This document shows, in pieces, positions 53,605-63,252 of a stretch of DNA of 64,000 nt. The first letter of the stretch is position 1; every line of letters begins with the position of its first letter. The DNA is from Streptomyces sp. NBC_00690. Lineage in GTDB: Bacteria > Actinomycetota > Actinomycetes > Streptomycetales > Streptomycetaceae. The DNA is taken from the NCBI RefSeq assembly GCF_036226685.1, contig NZ_CP109009.1:3844001-3908000 (forward strand), given 5' to 3'. The notes under the pieces were generated by a model. That model was not told the DNA's origin and did no database searches. It saw nothing but the letters and a program-made list of their open reading frames with translations. Position numbers and translations under genes: made by a program.

Positions 53605-54471
53605 ATGTCCTGGCTCGAACGCGCCAATACGGTACTGGGTGTGGTGGGCTTCATCATCACGATCATCACCTTGGTGAAGGTGCAGTCCGTACAGCGGGCT
53701 CAGTCGGAAGAACGGGCACTGCTGCGCAGGCTCTACGGCACTGAGTCATTGGCGGGCCATCTGAGATCGGCGGCCGGTTTCCTCAGGCAGGGTGAGCAGG
53801 ACGCCCGTAACTTAGCCGAGGAATTAGTCAGAATGTGCGGCCAGATAGAAGGGATCAGCCGAGCCTTGGATTCGATGAACCGCATGCGCGGAAGCGGCAC
53901 CGGAGAGCAGCGGATGATTCGGCTCGTGGAACGCGGCTATTACACACCGGCCTTCTACAGCCGGGTGGTCAATGACGCCCAGAGCAACGCCGATTTCTTG
54001 ATGTACCGAAACCTTCAGATCTCCAACGTCGACATGTTGCAGGCGATGGAACGCGCGGCCAAGCGGGGTGTGAGCATCCGCATCCTCGCCATCTCGTCGG
54101 CGTCGAGCGACAGCGTCCTCGAACAGGCGTCGATGGTGCTGCCCTGGCCTCAGGTCCCACCGGAGACGCTGCGGCGCCAACTGGCCGAGTCCGAGGAGAG
54201 GGTCAAGAACGTGGTGGCCGCGTGGCCTGACCGGGCCCGCCGGAACTTCGAGTACCGCGGGTATGTGATCACGCCCAATATGCACTTCGCCCGGCTGGAC
54301 GGCCTGGTCATGCAGGGCTTCGTCGGGACCCTCTCACCCGCCCAACCCGATCAGCTGGAGGACCGGGGATACGTGGAGCTGCCCCGGGATCGAGAGCCGG
54401 GAGCCACCTTGTCACGACACTTCGACGAACTGTGGGCCCAGAGCGCCTCGTCCGTGGTGGTAGCCGGGTAA
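53605..54471 (+). CDS. Membrane-anchored protein of unknown function (possible PLD-like/DUF5919-like domain)
   Basis: 288 residues. One N-terminal membrane helix (about 7-25; ANTVLGVVGFIITIITLV), a helical linker (about 30-95), and a globular cytoplasmic domain (about 100-288). Segments FLMYRNLQISNVDMLQAM and GVSIRILAISSASSD resemble phospholipase-D-like or DUF5919 folds, but no HKD motif is present. Codons 70 and 74 are TTA. AAAGGA lies 8 bases before the ATG, 36 bases after the dehydrogenase stop, so it closes the operon. It may be a resistance or signalling factor; that is a guess. Confidence 0.65.
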   Translation: MSWLERANTVLGVVGFIITIITLVKVQSVQRAQSEERALLRRLYGTESLAGHLRSAAGFLRQGEQDARNLAEELVRMCGQIEGISRALDSMNRMRGSGTGEQRMIRLVERGYYTPAFYSRVVNDAQSNADFLMYRNLQISNVDMLQAMERAAKRGVSIRILAISSASSDSVLEQASMVLPWPQVPPETLRRQLAESEERVKNVVAAWPDRARRNFEYRGYVITPNMHFARLDGLVMQGFVGTLSPAQPDQLEDRGYVELPRDREPGATLSRHFDELWAQSASSVVVAG

Positions 54472-54579
54472 ACCCCGGGCGCCCCCAAGGGTGTTCCAGT
54501 CGATCGCCGGCGCTGCCGGCCCGGTCCCTCCCTGCCCACACCCCACCGCATCGCATCGCGTCGATGACGGCCTCATGGA

Positions 54580-54632
54580 GACGCCCTGCGCCAGATGAGT
54601 GCCGGTGGGCGGCTCATCTGCGGCAGGGCGTC
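54580..54632. terminator. Large hairpin between convergent operons
   Basis: GACGCCCTGCGCCAGATGAG (54580-54599) pairs with 54613-54632 at 18 of 20 positions. It lies 26 bases beyond the purine permease stop and can serve both converging transcripts. Confidence 0.8.
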
Positions 54633-54658
54633 CCGCACTGTCGGGTCTGTCAGGTCTG

Positions 54659-56101
54659 TCAGGTGAGGCCCAGGGCCGGCATCGCGTAGTAGAAGACGAA
54701 GACCGCCGAGACCGCGTACATCGCGATCGGCACCTCGCGTCCACGGCCGGCCGCCAGGCGCAGGACGCAGAAGGAGATGAAGCCGATGCCGATGCCGTTG
54801 GTGATCGAGTAGGTGAAGGGCATCATCACCATCGCCAGGAAGGCCGGGACCGCGAGCGTGTAGTCGCTCCAGTCGATGTCCCGGACGGAACCGGCCAGGA
54901 TGAGGAAGCCGACCGCCAGCAGGGCGGGGGTCGCCGCCTGGGAGGGGACCATCGTGGCGAGCGGGGTGAGGAAGAGTGCCACCGTGAACAGCGAGCCGGT
55001 GATGACCGAGGCCAGTCCGGTCCTGGCTCCTTCGCCGACGCCCGCCGTGGACTCCACGAAACAGGTCGTCGCCGATGATGAGGTCGCACCTCCGGAGGCG
55101 ACGGCGATGCCGTCGACGAAGAGGACCTTGTTGATGCCGGGGAGGTTGCCGTCCTTGTCGATCAGCTTGGCTTCGTCGCCGACGCCGAGGATGGTGCCCA
55201 TGGCGTCGAAGAAGCAGGACAGCAGCACGGTGAAGACGAACAGCACACCCGTCAGATAGCCGACCTTCTCGAAGCCGCCGAACAGACTGACCTCGCCGAC
55301 CAGACCGAAGTCAGGGGTGTCCACCGGGCTACCGGGCCACTTGGGGGTGGTCAGACCCCAGCTGGGGACCGTCGCCACGGCCTCGATGACCATGGCCACG
55401 ACCGTCATCGCCACGATGGAGATGAGGATGGCTCCCGGCACCTTGCGGATGATCAGCGCGAGGGTCAGCAGGGTGCCGACGGCGAAGACCAGGATGGGCC
55501 AGCCGACGAGGTGGCCGCCCTGGCCGAGTTGGAGCGGCACGGTGGTCTGGGCGATGTCGGGGATGCGGGAGACAAAGCCGGAGTCCACCAGGCCGATCAG
55601 CATGATGAAGAGGCCGATGCCGATCGCGATGCCCTTGCGCAGACTCCGCGGTACGGCGCTCATCACGCGTTCCCGCAGCCCGGTCGCAACCAGCAGCATC
55701 ACCACGAATCCGGCGAGGACGACCATGCCCATCGCATCAGGCCAGGACATGCGGGGTGCCAGTTGGAGGGCGACGACGGTGTTCACTCCGAGGCCCGCCG
55801 CGAGCGCGATCGGAACATTGCCGATGACGCCCATCAACAGGGTGGAGAAGGCGGCGGTGAGCACCGTCGCGGTCACGAGCTGACCGCTGTCGAGCTGGTT
55901 CCCGTACATATCCTTGGCGCTGCCGAGGATGATCGGGTTCAGCACGATGATGTACGCCATCGCAAAGAAGGTGGCGAATCCGCCCCGCACCTCGCGGCCG
56001 ACGGTGGAACCGCGCTCGGAGATCTTGAAATAGCGATCCAGACCGCTGAGTGTGCCCTTCGGCTGATTCTCGGGGGCGGCGGCGGGGGCCGAGGGGCTCA
56101 T
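54659..56101 (-). CDS. NCS2 family purine permease (AzgA/GhxP-like)
   Basis: 480 residues with about 12-14 membrane segments. The first core motif FATFFAMAYIIVLNP and the later ASGGATSSSATTCFVESTAG loop are marks of the hypoxanthine/guanine/adenine-type AzgA branch. It imports purine bases by proton symport. A terminator follows, and an inverted repeat lies in its promoter region. Confidence 0.93.
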   Translation of the reverse strand: MSPSAPAAAPENQPKGTLSGLDRYFKISERGSTVGREVRGGFATFFAMAYIIVLNPIILGSAKDMYGNQLDSGQLVTATVLTAAFSTLLMGVIGNVPIALAAGLGVNTVVALQLAPRMSWPDAMGMVVLAGFVVMLLVATGLRERVMSAVPRSLRKGIAIGIGLFIMLIGLVDSGFVSRIPDIAQTTVPLQLGQGGHLVGWPILVFAVGTLLTLALIIRKVPGAILISIVAMTVVAMVIEAVATVPSWGLTTPKWPGSPVDTPDFGLVGEVSLFGGFEKVGYLTGVLFVFTVLLSCFFDAMGTILGVGDEAKLIDKDGNLPGINKVLFVDGIAVASGGATSSSATTCFVESTAGVGEGARTGLASVITGSLFTVALFLTPLATMVPSQAATPALLAVGFLILAGSVRDIDWSDYTLAVPAFLAMVMMPFTYSITNGIGIGFISFCVLRLAAGRGREVPIAMYAVSAVFVFYYAMPALGLT

Positions 56102-56129
56102 ACGGTCCTCATCAGAGCGGTTCTTGTAG

Positions 56130-56176
56130 GTTCATACGAATGAATCCGGTCAATAGCAAACCGTTTCAGTATGAAC
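56130..56176 (-). promoter_or_regulatory. Inverted repeat in the purine permease promoter
   Basis: GTTCATAC (56130-56137) and GTATGAAC (56169-56176) are perfect complements across 31 A/T-rich bases. On the leftward strand TTGACC lies between them as a -35. The layout suits a looping or dimer-of-dimers repressor that responds to purine supply. Confidence 0.5.
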
Positions 56177-56274
56177 ATATAAAGAAGAGAAAGCCATCTC
56201 CGCGCGTAGACACCCGTGGCTCCTGGCGTCCGCGCCGCCCGATGGTCTAGATCACCGCCGCCTACACTGTCCCC

Positions 56275-56538
56275 ATGGCGAAGTGGACCCCCCGACACGA
56301 GGCACCCGAGCCCCTGGAGGGGCCCGTCGTCGCCACCATCACCGGCGGCACGATCGTCTGGTTCGTCCTCTTCCTGGTACAGATCCCCTTCTACAACTGG
56401 TTCGCCGACCGCGATCTGATGTGGTGGGTGTGGACCTGTCTGGCCGGTGCCGGACTGGGGCTGATCGGCATCTGGTACGTACGCAAGCGGGACGCGGCCA
56501 TCAAGCGTTCAGCGGCCGAGGAGCAGCCGCCCGTGTGA
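56275..56538 (+). CDS. DUF2530 two-helix membrane protein
   Basis: 87 residues with two membrane helices (about 20-42 and 48-68) and a charged C-terminus (VRKRDAAIKRSAAEEQ). It matches actinobacterial DUF2530, of unknown function, which is often found beside an NCS2 permease gene. It is divergent from that gene here too. Confidence 0.88.
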   Translation: MAKWTPRHEAPEPLEGPVVATITGGTIVWFVLFLVQIPFYNWFADRDLMWWVWTCLAGAGLGLIGIWYVRKRDAAIKRSAAEEQPPV

Positions 56539-56740
56539 CGGTCGCCTCTCCCGTTGTGGACAGGCACGATCGCGCGCCTTCGTCGGCAGGATCCGCGGGC
56601 TCGCCAAAACCCCACGTTGGCGCGATCTCGACCAACCGCGTACCGCACCCGCCCACCGGCCCATGGCCGCGCTGATCCGTTCCGGCCGACCGCCCCGCCA
56701 CGGCGGGTGAAGCCGTCCCACCAGCCGTACCGTACGAACC

Positions 56741-59203
56741 ATGAGTCAGCGGGCGAGGATCGACACGGAAGGCCCGGAGCCGGGCGGCCCCTCCATCAGT
56801 GCGGGCGCCGAACTCGACCCCGTCCACCCCGTGAAGCCGCCCGCGGCCCGCAGGGAGCATGTGACCCCGCCCACCGGACTGACCTCCGCCGAGGTCGAGG
56901 AGCGCATCGCCCGGGGCGAGGTCAACGACGTACCCGTACGGTCCTCCCGGTCGACCGTGGACATCGTCCGGGGCAATGTCTTCACCCGCTTCAACGCCAT
57001 CATCGGCGTCCTCTGGGTGATCATGTTCTTCGTCGCGCCGATCCAGGACAGCCTGTTCGGCTTCGTCATCATCGCCAACACCGGCATCGGCATCATCCAG
57101 GAGCTGCGGGCCAAGAGGACGCTCGACGGACTCGCGGTCATCGGAGAGGCCAAACCGACCGTCCGACGCGATGGAAGGGCCGGCGGGATCTCCACCTCGG
57201 CGATCGTCCTGGGCGACCTCATCGAACTCGGTCCCGGTGACAAGGTCGTCGTCGACGGCGTGGTCGCCGAGGCCGACGGTCTGGAGATCGACGAGTCCCT
57301 GCTGACGGGCGAGGCCGACCCGGTGGTCAAACAACCCGGGGACCCGGTGATGTCCGGGAGCTTCGTGGTCGCGGGCGGCGGGGCCTTCGAGGCGACGAAG
57401 GTGGGTCGTGAGGCGTACGCGGCGCAGCTCGCCGAGGAGGCGTCCCGCTTCACCCTCGTCCACTCCGAGCTGCGCAGCGGCATCAGCACGATCCTCAAGT
57501 ACGTGACCTGGATGATGGTCCCCACCGCGACGGGGCTGATCATCAGCCAGCTCATCGTCAAGGACAACGACTTCAAGGACTCCGTCGCGCGGACCGTCGG
57601 CGGCATCGTGCCGATGATCCCCGAGGGTCTGGTGCTGTTGACCTCGGTGGCCTTCGCGATCGGCGTCGTACGGCTGGGGCGCAAGCAGTGCCTGGTGCAG
57701 GAGCTACCCGCGATCGAGGGGCTGGCCCGGGTCGACGTGGTCTGCCTCGACAAGACAGGCACCCTCACCGAGGGCGGTATGGACGTCACCGAACTCCGCC
57801 CCCTCGACGACGCGGACCCGGCGTACGTACGCCGGGTGCTGGGCGCCATCGGCGCGTCCGACCCCCGCCCCAACGCCTCGCTCGCCGCCGTCATCGACGC
57901 GCATCCGGACGACGGCACCCTCAAGCCGGTGCAGTCGCTGCCCTTCTCGTCGGCGCGCAAGTACAGCGGGGCCCGCCTCTACGACGGGGAGGGGACGACG
58001 ACCTGGCTGCTGGGAGCCCCCGATGTGCTGCTGGCCGAGGACGATCCGGCGCTCGCCGCCACCGAGCAGCTCAACCAGCAGGGCCTGCGGGTTCTCCTGC
58101 TCGCCCGGTCCACGGCGGAACTCGACTCCCCGCGGGCCGCGACCGATGCAGAAGCGGTCGCGCTCGTCGTGCTGGAGCAGCGGTTGCGGCCGGACGCCTC
58201 CGACACGCTGCGGTACTTCGCCGAACAGGACGTCGCAGCCAAGGTGATCTCCGGGGACAACGCGGTGTCGGTGGGCGCCGTCGCCGCCAAGCTGGGACTG
58301 CCCGGCGCCGAGCACACCGTGGACGCCCGCCGGCTGCCCACCGACGCGGATGCGCTGGCGAGCGACCTCGAAGCGGGGTCGGTCTTCGGCCGGGTCACCC
58401 CGCAGCAGAAGCGGGACATGGTGGGGGCGCTCCAGTCCCGCGGCCACACCGTGGCGATGACCGGCGACGGCGTCAATGACGTCCTCGCCCTCAAGGACGC
58501 CGACATCGGGGTGGCGATGGGGTCGGGCTCGGAGGCCACCCGGGCCGTCGCCCAGATCGTGCTGCTCAACAACAGCTTCGCGACCCTGCCGTCCGTGGTG
58601 GCGGAGGGGCGACGGGTCATCGGCAACATCACCCGTGTCGCCACGCTGTTTCTGACGAAGACGGTGTACTCGGTCCTCCTCGCCGTCCTCGTCGTGTGCA
58701 GCCAGGTGGAGTACCCCTTCTTGCCCCGGCATCTGACCCTGCTGTCCACCCTGACGATCGGGGTGCCCGCGTTCTTCCTGGCACTCGCCCCCAACAAGGA
58801 GCGCGCCCGGCCGCACTTCGTCAGCAGGGTGATGCGGTACGCCGTGCCCGCGGGGGTGATCGCCGCGGCGGCCACTTTCAGCACCTATCTGCTCGCCCGC
58901 TCCCACTACAGCGGACCGGGCTCGCTCGAAGCGGAGACAAGCGCGGCGACGCTGACCCTGTTCCTGGTCTCGATCTGGGTGCTCGCCATCATCGCCAGGC
59001 CCTACACCTGGTGGCGTCTGTGCCTGGTGGGTGCGATGGCGCTTGGTTTTGTGATCGTGCTGATCGTGCCGTGGCTCCAGGACTTCTTCGCGCTGAAGCT
59101 GGTGGGCGTCCAGTTGCCGTGGACCGCGGTGGCGGTGGCCACGGCGGGGGCGGTGCTGCTGGAGTTCAGCTGGCGCTGGGTGGACCGCAAGCACCCCGCC
59201 TGA
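56741..59203 (+). CDS. P-type cation-transporting ATPase (CtpE-like)
   Basis: 820 residues. Phosphorylation motif DKTGTLTEG, actuator motif LLTGEADP, hinge MTGDGVNDVLALKDADIG. The fourth-helix ion motif reads PMIPEGL, as in the CtpE group, for which a calcium role is known in mycobacteria. About ten membrane helices. The N-terminal 45 residues are disordered. It would move a cation across the plasma membrane at the cost of ATP. Confidence 0.92.
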   Translation: MSQRARIDTEGPEPGGPSISAGAELDPVHPVKPPAARREHVTPPTGLTSAEVEERIARGEVNDVPVRSSRSTVDIVRGNVFTRFNAIIGVLWVIMFFVAPIQDSLFGFVIIANTGIGIIQELRAKRTLDGLAVIGEAKPTVRRDGRAGGISTSAIVLGDLIELGPGDKVVVDGVVAEADGLEIDESLLTGEADPVVKQPGDPVMSGSFVVAGGGAFEATKVGREAYAAQLAEEASRFTLVHSELRSGISTILKYVTWMMVPTATGLIISQLIVKDNDFKDSVARTVGGIVPMIPEGLVLLTSVAFAIGVVRLGRKQCLVQELPAIEGLARVDVVCLDKTGTLTEGGMDVTELRPLDDADPAYVRRVLGAIGASDPRPNASLAAVIDAHPDDGTLKPVQSLPFSSARKYSGARLYDGEGTTTWLLGAPDVLLAEDDPALAATEQLNQQGLRVLLLARSTAELDSPRAATDAEAVALVVLEQRLRPDASDTLRYFAEQDVAAKVISGDNAVSVGAVAAKLGLPGAEHTVDARRLPTDADALASDLEAGSVFGRVTPQQKRDMVGALQSRGHTVAMTGDGVNDVLALKDADIGVAMGSGSEATRAVAQIVLLNNSFATLPSVVAEGRRVIGNITRVATLFLTKTVYSVLLAVLVVCSQVEYPFLPRHLTLLSTLTIGVPAFFLALAPNKERARPHFVSRVMRYAVPAGVIAAAATFSTYLLARSHYSGPGSLEAETSAATLTLFLVSIWVLAIIARPYTWWRLCLVGAMALGFVIVLIVPWLQDFFALKLVGVQLPWTAVAVATAGAVLLEFSWRWVDRKHPA

Positions 59204-59315
59204 GACCCGGGACGATCCAGCCGAGGCCCCGAATGATCCGCCTGAGACCCAGGACGATCCGCCTGAGGCCCGGGGCGATCCCTTTCGCGGCCCCGGATGA
59301 TCCGGCCGAGCGGGG
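59200..59315. repeat. Degenerate ~21-bp tandem repeats after the P-type ATPase
   Basis: Five diverged copies of a unit like GCCTGAGACCCGGGACGATC follow the ATPase stop. Spacing varies from 20 to 26 bp. They end before the convergent gene. Confidence 0.75.
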
Positions 59316-59363
59316 GGCGACCCATCCGCCACTCCCCACCCAGCCGGCCCCGGGCGCAAGCGG

Positions 59364-62300
59364 TCAGCGCAGGGGGTCGAACCAGCGGTCGCGGCCCAGT
59401 TCGGCCGTACGGGACGGGTCCTCCAACAGTGCGGCGACCTCGAAGCGACGCGGCCACTGGCCAGCCGCCCAGGCCAGCCCCGCCGCCACGCCCTCCAGCG
59501 TCGCCGCGTGCAGGACCCCGTCCGGGGTGCGTCGCCACTGGAGCTCGACCCCGCCGGCGATGAGCTCCTCGTGCTCGATGTAGCTGCGCGGCACGAGCGG
59601 CCCCAGGAGCACCCGTACCGACTCGGGGACCTCGTGCTCCTCGCCGTCCGTCGTGACCTCCGCCGTGACGGTCTCGCTGAGGCGGCGCACCTGGAACAGC
59701 TCCGCCAGATCCGCGGCGCGCTCGGGAGCCACCGGCAGCAGGGGCAGCCCATCGGCGAGGGGCAGCAGGTCGGGAGTGTCGGCGACCACCGCGTCGCGGG
59801 CGTCGACGACCTGGACGTCACCGTCCACCACGGCCCGTAGGTCATCGGGCAGGGTGACCTGTTCCGGATCGAGGTCGGCCAGTGCCGTGTAGAGGCCGTG
59901 CAGTTGGGCGGGGTGCACCGGCAGATCGGGGTCGGCCAACCGGCCGAGGAGTTCGGCCGCGCCACCGGGCTCGTCGAGGAGCGCGCCGAGCGAGGTCCGC
60001 ACTCCCAGTGCCCGCAGCACCTGGACATCGTCGAAGCCCGTCGCGTCCACGGCTTCGTACAGTCCGTCGAGCAGGGGATCGCCGCCCGCGGCCCGCAGAC
60101 CGGCCGGCCGCCGGCCGTCGAGGACGGGGTGGTCCCGCAGCCACCATGCGGTGTGGGAACGCACGGTCTGCGTCGTGCCGTCCGGCAGGAGCACGCGCAC
60201 GGGTTGAGTCAGCGCGTCCCGCAGCGGCGGCCTGGCCAGCAGGGCGAGTGCCTGGGGCCAACAGTCGTCGTCGACCAGTTCGAGGTCCCGCACGGCGACG
60301 ATCTCCGTCGCGACGGGTGGCACCGCGGTTTCGGGAAGCCGGTCGAGCACGTCCTCGCACCAGACGTCGACCGCGTCGAGCAGCCCCGCGTCATCGGGTT
60401 CCGCGTAGTCGCCTTCGCGGGGCTCCAGCTCATCGGGGTCGAGGACCACGTCGGTGGCCCGTACGAGGGCGAAGTCGGCGAGCACTCCACAGGCGGCAAG
60501 CGGCTGCTCGCCCCAGCGGGCGGCCAGGTCGCCGTCGCACAGGGCCAACTCATCACGTCGCATGACCAGCGCGAACGGGCTCCCGGGAAAGACCAGTTCG
60601 CCGGCAGGTGCGAGTTCGCCCTCCTCGTCGGGCAGGGCGAGCGCCCCGAGCCAGGGCTCGTCGCCCGGTTCGAGGTCGGCGTCCCGCACCAGCGCGAGCA
60701 CGGTGTCGGCGAGCTCCTCCGCGTCGGGGGCATCCTCGTCGCCGAAGTCGAAGAGCTCGCCCTCGTCGAGGGAACCGGCGACGGCCGCCCGCACCTGGGG
60801 CGTCGTCAGTACGGCGCGCGGGGTCGCGGGCAACGCACCGAGCTTCTCAAGCAGCGGATGTGCGGCGTCCGGGTGGACGACCTTGAGACCGAGTCGGGCG
60901 AGCCGCGGCGGGGTGTCGGCGAGCGGCAGCAGGGTCTGTCGGGGACCAATGACCGTACGTCCGTCGGCCAGCGGTACGGGCAGTCCCGAGAGCCGGTCGG
61001 GGTCGACGCCGGCCAGGCTGTCGTACAGCCGCCGCCACCAGTCGGTATCGCGTTCGAGTCCGGCGAGCCGGTCGATGGCCTCGGTCAGCGGTACGCGGGC
61101 GATCCCGAGCGTGCGCAGCTCCACCCGGCGCTCCAGCCCGGCGGGCAGCAGGCTCGGCAGCACCTCGGAGAGCACCTGGACGGTTTCCGCACCGGCACCT
61201 TCAAGAACTTCCGCTTCGATCGGGCGCAGCGCACCGGGGATCTGACGGTCCGGCAGCCCGGTGTCGGTCGGCTCGGGGTAGTCGGCCTCTCCGCGGGGTG
61301 CGGCGGCTTCCAGGAACGCCGTGCGCGGCAGGAGCCGCAGGATCGCCTCGCGCAGGGCACCGTCCAGTCCGCCCTTGCCGAGCGGCCCGGGAACCAGGTC
61401 GATGGTGGCGCGGGTCACCGGTTGCCAGCTGCCGAGGAGTTCGGCGTAGGCGTCGGCGGCCCGTTCGACGAGGAAGTCGGTGAGCGGACCGGGCGCGGGG
61501 TGCCGGCGGGTGGTGTCCAGCGGCAGTGACGCGATGAGCAGGGCGGGCACGCCCAGCGGCTCATCGGTGGGCGTGGGCGCATGGACGACGGGTGCGGTGC
61601 GCGGCCGGTCGGGCGCGCCTTCGGCGTCGACGGGAACGGCCCAGGTGAGCGTCCAGTGCGGCCGAAGGCGTTCCTCGACCGGGCGGTCGGCGAGCAGTTC
61701 GGGAGCGATGTCTCCGCTGTGGCTGACGACCCGCCAGCGTCGGTCGCCGCGTTCGCTGTCCTCGATGTGGATGTGGGGCGCCTGCTCCGAGCGCCGCAAG
61801 GTGCGCACCCCATCGGGCGTCTCGATCACGACTTCGGCGAGTCCGGCGAGGGTGAGCAGGAGGGCGTCGTCCACGTCGGCCAGTAGGCGTTCGACGAGGT
61901 CCGCCGCCGAACCGTCGCGCAGGGGAAGAACGACGACGGTGTCATAGCCGTCGGGTGCGGTGCCCTCAGCGGGCAGAGGGAGACGCAGGAGGGGCACATG
62001 GCCGTCGCGCCGACGGCGCTCCTCGCCGAGCCCGGGGCTGGTGCCGGCTGCTTCGTCGACGAGATCGCGTGCTTCGGCGAGCGACCAGCGCACTCCTCCG
62101 TGCCGGCCGACGACCGCGGGTTCGTCGCTGACGGCGAGCACCGCGGCGAATCCGACGCCGAACCGGCCGACGCTGCTGTCCGCTGCATCACGTTTGGCGG
62201 AGGCGCGCAGGGTGCTGAGGGATTCCACACCGACCGCGTCGAGGGGTGCGCCGGTGTTGGCGGCGGCCAGGACGGCGGGGGTGTCGCCCACGGCGGGCTT

Positions 62301-62528
62301 GAGGGTGAGCCGCAGTCGGCCGAGTTCGCCGGTGCGGGCGGCGGCATCGGCGGCGTTCTGGGCGAGTTCGACGACGAGCCGGTCACGGTAGCCGCCGAGG
62401 ACCAGGTCCTCTTCCGCATTGGCGTCCTCGCGGAACCTGGCAGGGCTGGCGCGCCAGGCGTCGAGCACGCCACGTCGCAGCCGTGCGGTCTCGAACGGGT
62501 CGGCGCCCTCGGTGGTCGTGACGCTCAC
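59364..62528 (-). CDS. Sacsin-like HSP90-type ATP-binding protein
   Basis: 1054 residues from GTG 62528. The N-terminal 200 residues form a GHKL/HSP90-like ATPase: N-box VVELAQNAADAAA, G1-like AAANTG, and G2 VGRFGVGFAAVLAVSDEP. The remaining 850 residues are acidic and Leu/Asp-rich with no known domain. This is the bacterial 'sacsin N-terminal ATP-binding-like' architecture. It may act as a chaperone-like or conformational ATPase; no client is known. It is close to the DUF3027 gene on the same strand. Confidence 0.85.
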   Translation of the reverse strand: MSVTTTEGADPFETARLRRGVLDAWRASPARFREDANAEEDLVLGGYRDRLVVELAQNAADAAARTGELGRLRLTLKPAVGDTPAVLAAANTGAPLDAVGVESLSTLRASAKRDAADSSVGRFGVGFAAVLAVSDEPAVVGRHGGVRWSLAEARDLVDEAAGTSPGLGEERRRRDGHVPLLRLPLPAEGTAPDGYDTVVVLPLRDGSAADLVERLLADVDDALLLTLAGLAEVVIETPDGVRTLRRSEQAPHIHIEDSERGDRRWRVVSHSGDIAPELLADRPVEERLRPHWTLTWAVPVDAEGAPDRPRTAPVVHAPTPTDEPLGVPALLIASLPLDTTRRHPAPGPLTDFLVERAADAYAELLGSWQPVTRATIDLVPGPLGKGGLDGALREAILRLLPRTAFLEAAAPRGEADYPEPTDTGLPDRQIPGALRPIEAEVLEGAGAETVQVLSEVLPSLLPAGLERRVELRTLGIARVPLTEAIDRLAGLERDTDWWRRLYDSLAGVDPDRLSGLPVPLADGRTVIGPRQTLLPLADTPPRLARLGLKVVHPDAAHPLLEKLGALPATPRAVLTTPQVRAAVAGSLDEGELFDFGDEDAPDAEELADTVLALVRDADLEPGDEPWLGALALPDEEGELAPAGELVFPGSPFALVMRRDELALCDGDLAARWGEQPLAACGVLADFALVRATDVVLDPDELEPREGDYAEPDDAGLLDAVDVWCEDVLDRLPETAVPPVATEIVAVRDLELVDDDCWPQALALLARPPLRDALTQPVRVLLPDGTTQTVRSHTAWWLRDHPVLDGRRPAGLRAAGGDPLLDGLYEAVDATGFDDVQVLRALGVRTSLGALLDEPGGAAELLGRLADPDLPVHPAQLHGLYTALADLDPEQVTLPDDLRAVVDGDVQVVDARDAVVADTPDLLPLADGLPLLPVAPERAADLAELFQVRRLSETVTAEVTTDGEEHEVPESVRVLLGPLVPRSYIEHEELIAGGVELQWRRTPDGVLHAATLEGVAAGLAWAAGQWPRRFEVAALLEDPSRTAELGRDRWFDPLR

Positions 62529-63252
62529 GGTGTGACTCCGCTCTTTCCGGTAACGCTGTCGCCTTCGGCCCTACTGGGGCCGAAGGTACTGCCTGGGTCG
62601 TGGGAATCGCTCCCGGCAAGGGAGGTGACGCTATCGTGCGCCGGTGTCGGTCGGTCCGGTGCGGGAAGGTGCCCGCTGGTCAGAGCCGGTTGGCTGGTTC
62701 GGCTGGCGGGGCGCGGAAACTTCTCGTCGCACGCGTACCCCCGACCGGGCTCCCCACCGGACGACGGGACCCCGGACCCCGCTGGTCGGCGCCAGGAGGC
62801 GGGACCCGGCTCCACGTCATGGGGCCTGCGCCACGGGCGGGTTCGAGGGGGCGCGAACCACCTGTCGTGCCTGCGGTGCCTGTCGTGGCGGTCGTGCCTG
62901 CGGTGCCTGTCGTGGCGGAATCGTCAGCGAGTACCAGCGTCCGTCCGGGCGAACAGTCGTGTCACCCGGTCCGTCCTGAACACAGCTCGAACATGGCCGG
63001 AACCAGCCGGGTTCCCGGTGCCTACGGGCATACGGACGCAGGGACCGGCGTACCGCGAAACGGCCGCGTCGGAGCCGACGTACCCGATAGTGGGCGCCGA
63101 CGGACTCCGGTAGCCGATCCTCCTACGGCACGGTCACGGACCGTGTTCTAGCCGTCGGCGACGAGGGTAGGAAACCCCGGGCCCGGGCCGCCGTCGCCCG
63201 GCGCAGGACCAGAAGCGGCCCGGCACAGGACCAGAAGTGGGCCCGCCCCGGA
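62529..63252. other. Intergenic region with two tandem repeats
   Basis: About 720 bases. It holds two exact copies of a 27-bp unit (62864-62890 and 62891-62917) and two near-identical 22-bp units (63197-63218 and 63219-63240). Open frames exist but carry no family signature and have skewed Arg/Pro content. No gene is supported. Confidence 0.6.

Noticed and set aside
61998..63113. A rightward frame starting opposite the sacsin-like gene and crossing the intergenic repeats
   Set aside because: The first part is antisense to the ATPase domain, and the remainder is repeat-derived low-complexity sequence.
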